From positions 14,895,703 through 14,955,702 of the forward strand of contig NC_064037.1 of assembly GCF_932526225.1 (NCBI RefSeq): a stretch of DNA of 60,000 nt, given 5' to 3'. The notes under the pieces were generated by a model. It searched no databases, was not told the origin of the DNA, and saw only the letters and a program-made list of their open reading frames with translations. Position numbers and translations under genes: made by a program. This stretch comes from Nematostella vectensis. Lineage: Eukaryota > Cnidaria > Anthozoa > Actiniaria > Edwardsiidae. This document shows positions 34,401 through 46,400 of the stretch, in pieces (position 1 is the stretch's first letter; the number at the start of each line of letters is the position of its first letter).

Positions 34401-37400
34401 ACTGAAGGCAAAACTATCAGGTTCTGACACCAGCCAAAAGTAGGCAAAGATAAATGGAATGAAACGAAAATGATCGAGCGAAAGGCAACGTGAGAACGAA
34501 TACATGATGCAAGGCATGGACTTATAAGGATTTATTAACAAATTAAATAATAAATTTTAAGTGATAAGCAAACAAAGTCAAATCCGGAGAAAAGGTAACC
34601 TAAACCAAAGGCTAGTTTTGTAAACAAAGTATTTACAACCGGTAAATCAAACTGAACACAACTGGCATGACAGGCCCTTACGGACAGCGCTCTAAGCTTG
34701 TAGCTTATCTCTGCTGACTGGCTTCCCTGAGCAACTGCATGTCTCACTCCCGCATCACGCCTCGCAAGCAATGCGTCTCCTTTGCTCAACGGTACTAAAA
34801 CTAACAGATACTGTAAAAACAGTCGCTTTTTTACTCGCTTGGGGACGCGCTTTTTTCTAGGGACGCTAGAATCACGTTTGAGAAAAAATCATACAAAAAC
34901 ATACGAACTTTGAAGGCGGTAAAATAAAATAAAAATACATAAAAACGTAAGACCGAGGGGGCCTGGGTGGTTGACTGGATGGATTGTGACACCACAGGAT
35001 ACCCGCGCTATGACCACAAAACCAAGTCGCATTGCTATACCATATTTCTATACCTATGAAGCTCCGCGCGCGGGCTGCGGCCGCGCTGGCTCCGCTAATA
35101 TCTAAAATTATTCTTCCCTTTTTTTTAATTTTTATTCAAATATTTTTCAATCAGAACAAAATCCATTGACCCCTCCCTACAAGTCTTAGGGCCAATACAG
35201 CCCTTAGACTAATGCCTTTGGCCAAGGTATAGTCACATCTTTAGGTTATGAGCTGAGCTAGGCTGGAACCACATAACAGTACCATACTACGTTGGTCCAG
35301 GAAATCAGCACAAGTAAATAAGCAAATCACTCTTATGTTTGCAGTGGTGCAGATGGGAGAGGAGTACTACCATGCCAGGGACTACAGCAAAGCTCTTGTG
35401 TAAGATATTACACCTATGCCTATCTGTTGTTTGCATGTGTGTTTCAAGGGGGGTGGGTCACTGTTTCTCTTTGTGAACATTGTTTGCAAACACATGTGCA
35501 TATGTTCGAGAGCTGTACTGTATGTGTATTAGGGGAGGGGGATAAGTACTATTGTACCTTGTCAGGAACTACAGCAAAACTATAATTTAAGATGCATTTG
35601 TGATGTATAATTTGTGTGTGTGTGTGTGTGTGAAGGAAGGGGTGTTGAAATGTCAGGAATGTCAGGAGCTACAGCAAAGCTCTCATTTAAGATGCTTATG
35701 TATGTGGTGTCTGCCCTAAATGCTGCTCCTTAAGGCTGAATTGCTGTTAGATAAGTCTCTGTGTTTTTGTATTTTATCGATAAGTGTTCAAGTATCCGTA
35801 GTGTCGGGGCAGGCCTCGCCGGGACCTCGTGTCCGTTCGCCTTTCCCTCTCTACACTTATTCTTGTATGTTTTTTTAATGTATTTTGTTGTATATCTTTA
35901 TATATAAGTGTTGAGGGAGCCACTAAATAAAATAAAATAAAATAAAATAAAGGGTGGTTTTGCTACACAGTATGTACAGCAAAATTATCAACATGTAGAA
36001 TATGCTTGTGTGTGGGTGTGGCCGCAAAATTGCACATGTAAATAGCACTATAATGCTTATCATTTACACAGGCTCCTTGGCCGTGTCACATGGGACTACA
36101 GACGTGAGAGATGGTGGGCCTTACTCACATCTGTTCTTATCACATCTCTAAGGTGAGACTTCATGAGAGAACAGCAGAGCAAGGCTCCTTACAATTATGT
36201 TATGTTATTCTCATGTTTTCTTGGGTAAGGACATATTATTTGACTTGACTTTCCAATACTTCAAGGATTGCATGCTGACTGGAAAAAACTCAACAATTTG
36301 TGTGCAAATTTTGCACATTTTCTGTGTGTAGTTTGAATGTTATTAAGATTAATACATTTGAGAGCATAAAATTACACATACAGTAGGTACATTAACTTCT
36401 ACAAAATCCCCTGAGAATATTTAGCTACAATTCAATGCCATGTGCCACATGACGTATATATGCAAAAAGAAACCTTTGGTTCTTGAGAAGTCGGGATGAT
36501 GGATAAAATGCTGTTATGCAAAGGCATTATAAAGTTTTCTTATTTGGGCTGATACAAGTATACCCTAGTTCCAGAGTCATCTTCTTTCCATGTGCCACAT
36601 GACGTATATATGCAAAAAGAAACCTTTGGTTCTTGAGAAGTCGGGATGATGGATAAAATGCTGTTATGCAAAGGCATTATAAAGTTTTCTTATTCTTATT
36701 TGGGCTGATACAAGTATACCCTGGTTCCAGAGTCATCTTCTTTCCTTCTCTCTGTTAAATGGCTCATACAAGACAACAAGATTTGTGGCTCTTTGTCACG
36801 GCACATGAGTAGTGAAACTTGGAGCCTCTGGAACCAGGGTAATACGGCAAGGGTAGGGTAGTATGGCAAGTGTTAGTGCTACAGTAGCCATGAATGCCTA
36901 ATGAATGTCATGTCTATTTTGAAAGGTGTGCCTATCTAGTTGGTAATGTCAAGGAGTATGTAACACTTTGCTTTGAGCTCATGGGGAGATGTATCCTCTT
37001 CAATGCCTCTGAATATATACAATCATCCCAAACCATTTTCACCAAAAGAAAGTTGGTCTTGGAATTGTTTTACTTTTCTTAACTCAAACATTAGACACAG
37101 AGACTTCCATTGAGGAAAAATCTCGTGTGCAAAAAAATCTTACACACATATTGTCGGTAGGTATTATTCCTGTCTTTTATCATTATAAGGCCTTGTTTTA
37201 TTATTTTCCACTGTCGAAACCAATTAATTACACCATATACAGTTTATGATTCAAAATGTATACTGTATTGCTGGTTTTAATGCCCTGGGTACTTATTTCT
37301 TTTTTATTGTCAAGGGGGCACATATTTTATTTGAAGCAGGGCACTTATTACAAGCAGTCCAAATCTTTGTGTAGTTAAAACGCTGTTAGGGGAAGGGGTG

Positions 37401-40400
37401 CTTGTTATATATTTTTGGGGGGACATTAACTGTGGTCCATTTTTAACAAGATCAACTCAACAGAATGTTGTTATATTTTATAGCCTGATTCTTGAAACTT
37501 GATTTATTTGTTAAAGAGTAAATTTTGTTTTTGTATCAAAATCTGCTTTTCCGAAAGTCTGACCTTTCGTTTACATTTGAGGACGATTTAAGTGCTTTGA
37601 TATTTGATTGACCATGCACATCTGAGCAATTACCACCACATTCCACATACGTTTTATGTATTGTTAGACGGAAAGTCCAGACCCTGAAACTGGATGCGAT
37701 GTGGATGCAGTAGAAGAGGCAAAAGAACTCTGGGTCCAGTTGTCCTCTCAACCCCCTGCACCACTGGTATTTAATGTAGAGATGGAGCAGTTGGCTTCAT
37801 TTGGTGAGACCCTCAAGACCCCTAATTTCCCTGGCCATTGTTGTTGTTGTTGTTGTTGTCATTGCCATTGCTGATGTTAGAATTATTGTTGTTGTTTCTA
37901 TTGTTTTTATTATTTACTGTTAAGGTGTATGTCAATGGTGTGCTGTGATGTATCCGATAAATATGTGATTCTCTTTTTATCCTACTGTATTTATCATATG
38001 CTCTTCTTCTAGTGGAGTGCAAAGCTGCCTTTGATGCACGCTCTGTTCCAGCAGATGGGGCAGTTCTCTTACACATTTATTTGAGGTAAGCCTAGTTCTG
38101 CTGATAAGTATCTTGCTCTATAATACTGGACACTCTTTATTTATCTTCCTGTTTTTCTTTCAGAGTAACATGCCCATTTCCTGTCCGATTTTCTAAGCTT
38201 GCAGTGTTCTTCAATAATCAGGTGACTTCTGTACTTTGATTGTGGGAATAAGGTCTAGGGTAGGACTGAAATTTAATCTTAGTTTGGTGTTGAGGGGGCT
38301 ATGTAAGGTTAGGTTAATGGTACAGTACACTAACAAATGCATTATAGGATACTAGATATTATTCAACATTAATGAAACTTTGATGGATCTGAAAACAGAT
38401 CCTTATCTTTCATTTTATCTCTGTATTTGAATTTATTTATTTTTTTATAATTAAAATCAGTTATTAGGCCAAACAAGTTTGTATTTAAGCATTGACACAT
38501 CAAGTAACTTTTTAACTTTTTGGTTATCTTCCTACACACAGTAAGCCAAGACTAGCTATGCTAAAGTATTTGACGTCTGCGCTTAGATTGTAATTATTGA
38601 ATACATAAAAAAAATTTACTGTAACTGTTAGAAGGAATGGGTTCAGTATTGGATTTAGGAGGTCTAGGGGGGGGGGGGCTGATGCCTATAGAAAAGAGTG
38701 TGAATGTTCTTAAATCCACTCCTCACATCTTAATCAAAATCAAAAACCAGCTAATCAAAAACCAGCAAAATGTGAATCCATTTATGAATAAGAGATATTA
38801 AATAGTGGTTTAGCAGTTTGAAATAAGCAGAAGGAGTTAACAGAATGTTGGAGAAGTAATTATAAATTCACACAAATCCCCCATAATAATGTTCAAGGTG
38901 ATGCGTGATGCGCCAAGGTTGTTTTGGCTAAACAGCTTATACCAACTTCCCTATAGAAGACTTATTTTCTCCTTTTCCCCGTGTGCTTCAAGCTGGAGTC
39001 TTGTTAGGTGTTATACTGTGAATTCAGAGAAAAAATCATCGCACAGATTTCGAGATTTTTATTTTAATATAAAAATATTGCTTTCATTTAACTTCCTGAA
39101 AAAAAAAGGTTTTCAAGAAGAGTGAATCTAGCGTAATCAAAAGCATAGATGTATTAAGAAAATCTAAAAAAAACGAAAATCGTGCCGAAAATGAGTCTTT
39201 TATAGGGAACTTATTATTAGCTGTTTAGCCGAAACAACCTTGGCGCTCCACCTTAAAGGTTTGTTATTTAGAAGCTTTGTTTAACTTGTTTATTTTTCAC
39301 TTTTCAGATATATAACCAGTACTGCGTAGTTGATACTGTACAAAATGAGAATGAAGGTGGGCTCTACTTACTCCCAGGCAAGACTAAACTGATCCCCTTC
39401 AAATTCACCCCACAGCCTGAAGATGTCGGCAAGCAATTGCAGGTCAGAACCCATTTTCAGGAGTAAGGTAAAAGGGGAAGTGGCTACTTGATTCTTTCTA
39501 CACTCAGTGCCTTCATTGAGGATACACAAAATTCCCATTTTCTTTGTTCTGCTATGGAATTGCAACCTAAGATCTTGCCTCGGTTCGTTCGAGAATGCTA
39601 TTTTTACAAAATACAATATTAGTAAAGAAAGTGCTTTTAAATGGTATTTACTAGATCATGTTACAGCTTGTATCAGTGCTCCAAAAGTTACCATTCCATT
39701 TAATAGTTTCTCACGTTTTTAAGTACCACTTACTTTTTAGTAGGACTTACAGAAGGTGGCTCTGCACAAAATATTTACTGTGCATAGCTTCATCGCTTAA
39801 CTTTTGCCAGGTCTCATCCATTGCACTTGAGCTCGGCTCTCATAAGAGCCGCTGTGCAGTGTTACTGTGGAGTGGCGGCGGTGGTGATGTGGCAACCAGT
39901 AGCAGCAACAGCAGTCTGCGTAATGGTGCCCAGTCCTCAGCAGACAATGAGGACCTAGTGGATTGGGATGAGATTCAAATCTTGTCCACTGTCAAGTAAG
40001 CATTCGGTGTGGTTAAATTATCCAGGAAATTGTGAGAGTCGTGTGAAGGGCACAACCCCCTGGATAATCCAAGCCATTATCTGCTTAATTGTGCTGAATT
40101 TGAACTTCAAGTTGTGTAAGGTGTGTGTGTGTTATCAGTGATAAATGGTGGTATTTGTGTCTTGTGTGTATACTGTATCATAACATACACCTATTTCAAA
40201 AAACGTTGTCAGTGCAAATGGCAAATGGCCATTGACAAATGGCAGTTCTACGACCGAAAGGACCCATGGATCCCAAAATATTTGTTCCAAATTCAGCAAA
40301 ATATAAATAAAACACACAACTATCTTTATTTAATGTAATTACTGTGTGGTTCTGACATCGCTTGAGTTTATTTATTACCTTTATTTTCACAAATAATTAC

Positions 40401-43400
40401 TACCCATAAACATCTTTCGGTCATAGAATTACTCTTTAAAGGGTTTCTCTTGTACATAAAATCATCACAGTTAAATTTTGTAAACACCCTCAAAATCGAG
40501 CCTTCTCTCATATAGCATTACACCTGAGTCTACTCTGTAGCAGTGAGCCACACATTTCTTTTTATGACGGGTATTTTTTTTCACTGTCCATTGCCTGTTT
40601 ATTGTGTGTAGCATTATGCTATTGTATCTTCTTTAACAGAGCCACGCATTTCTTTGTGAAGACAGGGGTATTTTTTTGTCACTGTCCAATGCATGTCTAT
40701 TGTGTATACATAGTATTACGCCATGGTATGTATCTTCTTTAGCCACACATCGGCTCGAATATATGGGGAAGGCTATTTTTGTTTTTCACTGTCCATTGTA
40801 TATTGTTTACAGCATTACACCTCGAGCACCCAAGATGCACCTTTCTGTTAATCATTTATCACCTGTACTTGTTAACGAGTTCTTCAAAGTCAAGCTTTCA
40901 TTGGTCAACCAGGAAGAAACATCTGTCTCTGACGTTAGGTAAGGTTTTTTTTTTTTCATGAATTCATTAAATACAGTCCTGGCTACTACTATTCATGTTT
41001 TGTAGCTGTGGCTCTAGAACTAGGGTATAGTCATATATAAAGAAAAACATGAATGGTAGTAGCCAGTCCAAAACAGTATATCATTCATGTTTTGTGATTT
41101 TGATATGACCAATCTATTTCATTTTTTCAAGAGATTGTTATATCTTGTTCTCCGATATGATTTTTTAATGCAATGATATTATTTTTATTTCTCTGCCATA
41201 TCGTCATAACGAGATTCCACAGTACAGGCCATCCATGCTTGTTTTTTATAACTGTTCAATTTGTGATCCAGGATTGTGATGGGCTTTCAAGAAGAACCTG
41301 ATCCCTCTGATGCAGACAACAGTAAGTGAGAACTTGGTTTTGATAAAATTTTGAATTTTCCTCAGGTCTCAGGTTTCATGCCAAGAAGGGCATTAACAAC
41401 TACTTCTTTCCTTTCATTGATTTACCTTTGCGTTGTAATATAAAGTAAATACTATCTTTTCTTATTTTGAACAATTGTGAAATGCAGTTTTAGGTTTCGG
41501 CACAGGGCTGTAGCAAGACTGCCCCTTATGGTGCCCTGTTAACTATTTTAGCCGTTGACTTGCAGCTCTTCTGACACAATAGTTGACTTTGGAAGTCCTA
41601 GCATAAATTCCTAAATAAATGTCATGTGTCTATGGTAAACAAGCATGTGATACGCAGCTCTTTATCCCGGGAGAGCTATGTGGCAGTAAAGATTTTGTGC
41701 GATGACCTGTTCCCCACAGTAATTTTGAAAGCTATATAATTTCAGTCTGCCAAGCTTTTGTTTTTAAATGTTAAAACAGTTAAGACTAGTGTTTTCGAGA
41801 AAAGACAATGCGTTCCCTAATATCTGTGGCTGTGTCACTGCACTTAGGCAGTATGTAACACCTGAAATTGAACACAACTAACCAATCTAGGCAACTAGCC
41901 ATCTAGATCCTTTCTATATACGGTAATCTACATAACAGAAAAATAATTTTTTTTTTATTAGGTTAAAGTGAAGCAAGAAGGATTTTTTAGTCGCTCCGTC
42001 TGGTTTTTCCCGTGTTTTGTATGACCATGTGATTGCCCAATTGAAATTGTTATTCTGTTTTGTTGTGTTTTGTTAAGGCACAGTGTGTTTAGAACCGCCT
42101 CCACCTAGTCACCATGCTCCTGTACAAAGCTCGGTCTCATTTCACCACGAAACACTAGACAAAGAGGTATGGAAAATATTCTGCAGATTTCTCACATTTT
42201 CATAACTTGCTGATCATTTTTCCCAGAACTTTGTATATTTCTCTTCCCACCTTTTTTATGTCAAAACTAACTCTCAGCTGATTGATGTAACAAATTAATC
42301 AACATTGCAGAGGGTGGATGGGTGGAGGATCATGGGTAAAGTCTTGTGGAAGTCACTTTGTCCGCAATGATTATTTTTTCAGCGTCTGTAGACATATAAA
42401 ACCATCAAATCATACTGCCCCTGAAAATAGAGGCGCGTGAAAAGAGAAAGACGTAGGGGCATCCCCTCCCTTTTGTAATGTAACAGTGAACCAGCCATCT
42501 ATTCAAAAGGACTGTTTTCCCAAAAAAGTCTTCTAAGCGCTCCACTGGAACATTCTTTTAAATACTAATGAAATAATGTTAGGTTAAATCCAAACCGTTT
42601 GAAGATTAATTAAGACAAATTGAAGGTCGAAGTTTTGAAAAAAAAATTTGAGACCCTGCTGAAATAAAAATCAGGGTTCTATTATCCTTTGAAATAAAAC
42701 TATATTCCATTTGGAGCGCTTTAAAGATGGATGATTTTTTTGGAAAACATTCCTTTATAACACAGGCCACCAGACGCGGGCTTTATTAAAGTATAAATAA
42801 TTATTTGAATCTGAAACTGATAGTCAATTTTTCAACTCCATTCTCAATTCAGACACTTTCCAAAGTTCCATTTTAAAATTATTTTAGTTTAATTAAACTC
42901 CATTCAGCAATCACCTATATAGAATATCATTTTTGCTCCCCGTTGGTGTTCCACAGTTGTATAATTCCTTGCTTTATTTTTCTTCTTTTCCAACTTAAGC
43001 TGGAGCAAGTGTACTATGTCAGATGTGCGCAGGTTGGCAGTAGGGCCATGTTTGCCAGGGTAAATGAAATCTTTTTATCTCCTTTGTATTTATACAACTT
43101 TATTCAGTTTATTTTGAGTATTCTTAAAAAGGAGAGACTTCCCAAAAATGTTTGTCCTGTCACCAAAAATAATAGCACTTAAATCAAGCCACCGTGAATA
43201 TATTTTTATTGTGTGTATTTTATTATTTAATCTGTTATTCTATTATTATTTTGTTATTTTCCATGGCAAACAGATACAGTGCAGTGATATAACACAACAT
43301 TTCAACAAAACAAAACAAAAATACCCTACAAAACTACCCTACTATTGCATCGTCGTGTCACCTGATATTAATACAGATAAATCTTTCCTCAGGTAACGTA

Positions 43401-46400
43401 TACAGTAAGCTCTCAAGCAGATGCCTCCTCCACACCAACAGTTTGTGTCTGTACCAAGGTGAGGCGTATGGCCAGGTTATGGGGATTATTTGAATCGGCC
43501 GTATCTAGTTACACACCAACAGTTTGTGTCTGTACCAAGGTGAAGCTTATGGCCATGTTATGGGGTTTATTTGAATCGACCGTATCTAGTTACACACCAA
43601 CAGTTTGTGTCTGTACCAAGGTGAAGCTTATGGCCAGGTTATGGGGTTTATTTGAATCGACCGTATCTAGTTACACACCAACAGTTTGTGTCTGTACCAA
43701 GGTATGGCTTATGGCCAGGTTATGGGGACTATTTAAAAATCCACCGTATTTAGTTAGAGGTTCTGGCAACTGCCAATTTGTTAGCTTAGAAAAATATTGT
43801 TTCCGAGAACATATCCATCGGTTGATTTGGGAAAGCTATTGTGATACACTATTGTGTCAGTGCAAATGGCAAGTGACAATTTTCAAATTGCAGTTCGTCT
43901 ATCAAAAGATACCATTGAACTCATCAAATTTCTAGTAAATGTAGAAAAATGTGGGTAATTTCTGCGATTATATTACTTATCATCTTTATTCTTACCAATA
44001 GTTATTCCCATAAGCAGTGGTTGGTCTTAGAACTGTCATTCGCCAATTGCGATTCGGCGTTTGCACTGACAACATTTATTTTAAAAGAAGTATTTTAATT
44101 GAAGCTATTGGGATATTTTATTGGCTATGCGGATTTGCTTGCATCATTGACTAATGTAGTATTGATTTTATTACAGGAGGAGAAACTTACAGTCAAAACA
44201 ATTACACCATTTGATATCTCTCTTTCATTGAACAGCTTACGGGTGAGTATGATTATTGAGATTCTGAATTTTCAATAATTCAATTTCTTAGTTATTATCT
44301 TATTACTTCGCCTGTCTTGGATAAACTTTATATTTTTTTAATCATGTTAAACACAATCGAGAAGGGCAAATACAAGGTTGTGTCGCCTAGTTTATCGCTT
44401 TTTATAACTATGGAGCTCCACTGAGCCGGCTGCGGCATGCTTCGGCACCGTTAAAATTGTCATTTTGTTCCAGCTCGAAAGCCGTGATCACGTGAGTGAG
44501 GAGGAACCCTTCCTGATGTTGGCGAGTATCAAGTGCGCGTCACCATGGCCCGTCACCTTTGTAACAACAAAACTCAACCTGGTAAGGCTTCTCGACACAG
44601 CGGTGACGTTTAATTAAGAACCATGGGAACCACTATACTCAACTTTATCACCATGGTAGCCACTAAAGTAAACTTCATCACCATGGTAAACACTAAAGTT
44701 AACCCCATTATTGAGGTTACCACAAACTACCTGGTATCCTGTTTAAACTTAGAGTGCTCTTGTTTCAGTCTGCTGAAGTTGGGTTTGTTGGTGAACCGAT
44801 GCCTTCGCAACTTCAAGGAGGTAAGGGGGCTCTTTCTTGCTTTCGAACTTCCGTTTAGTATTCTGGCAAAGTTGCCAGAATTGTCAGGGGCGGATCCAGG
44901 AGCTCCAAAAAGGGATGGCCAAAGCAAAGGGTTCAAGAAAGGGGGGGGGGGGGGGGGGGCGGATGCAATGTTCTTCCGTGTATTTCCATATTTATTTATT
45001 TTTGTTATTTTTAAGCCAAATATGGGGGGACTGGGTGCCGCTCTGCCCACCCATAAATCCGCCCCTGATGGTTTCTTTCTGTGGAATGCATTCACAGGTA
45101 CTGGATGTTTCCATTTTGTCTGCAGTGTGCATTCAGCAAAAAGACTGCGCTAGAGAGAGATTGCGAGAGTGTGTTTCGATACTGTTTGTCTAGTATCGTT
45201 TGCCTTTACCGTTTTACCACCGGCAGAATTGAGGTCACATAGCTTGGATAGCATAGCCTTGGCGAACCTCTTTAGAGGCCTGTGGTGGTGAAGGGTTTAA
45301 AGCGGCAATTGCACCATTTTACTTCCGTCGGCCGGAAAACGGAAAATTCAACCGATAAAAGACAAATGAATCTATTAGAATCTGCAGGCTATATGCTCGA
45401 AGTCACATGCTCGAAGAAACTTTCACAATTTTGAAATATTTCTCGCGTTTTTCGTAAAAAATCCTCGGAAGTTTTTACATAATTGACCGGAAGTAAACTG
45501 GTGATATCGCCGCTTGAAGCGTTGGAGAAAGCTAGGGGATGCTCGTTTTTCCTAAATTTAATACTAGAGCGCGTATAAAATGCCGATGATCCTGTTTAAG
45601 TGTGCGTACAGCAAGGCGAGAGCTCGTGTGAATTCTGCTTATTATGTACCAGTGCGGACCAGAGCACGTTTCAATAAGTGCTGACTACTTATTGCAGTGT
45701 GCGTACAGCAAGGCGAGAGCTCGTGTGAATGCTGCTTATTATGTACCAGTGCGGACCAGAGCACGTTTCAATAAGTGCCGACTACTTATTGTAGTGTGCG
45801 TACAGCAAGGCGAGAGCTCGTGTGAATGCTACTTATTATGTACCAGTGCGGACCAGAGCACGTTTCAATAAGTGCTGACTACTTATTGCAGTGTGCGTAC
45901 AGCAAGGCGAGAGCTCGTGTGAATGCTACTTATTATGTACCAGTGCGGACCAGAGCACGTTTCAATGAGTGCTGACTACTTTTTGCAGTGTGCGTACAGC
46001 AAGGCGAGAGCTCGTGTGAATGCTGCTTATTATGTACCAGTGCGGACCAGAGCACGTTTCAATAAGTGCTGACTACTTATTGCAGTGTGCGTACAGCAAG
46101 GCGAGAGCGCGTGTGAATTCTGCTTATTATGTACCAGTGCGGACCAGAGCACGTTTCAATAAGTGCTGACTACTTATTGCATTGTGCGTACAGCAAGGCG
46201 AGAGCTCGTGTGAATGCTGCTTATTATGTACCAGTGCGGACCAGAGCACGTTTCAATAAGTGCTGACTACTTATTGCAGTGTGCGTACAGCAAGGCGAGA
46301 GCGCGTGTGAATGCTACTTATTATGTACCAGTGCGGACCAGAGCACGTTTCAATAAGTGCTGACTACTTATTGCAGTGTGCCTACAGCAAGGCGAGAGCG

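Noticed and set aside
34293-34789. Two adjoining minus-strand frames in TRAPPC11 intron 12
   Set aside because: No domain or motif was recognised. They lie in an intron with no splice or promoter support.
43459-43935. A separate 158-codon gene
   Set aside because: The frame is the continuation of TRAPPC11 exon 26 through duplicated exon ends and intron into a MITE. It has no own start context or independent similarity.
44727-45095. Minus-strand 122-codon frame
   Set aside because: It covers TRAPPC11 exon 29 antisense plus the hAT-like MITE with a homopolymer run, and has no recognisable protein features.
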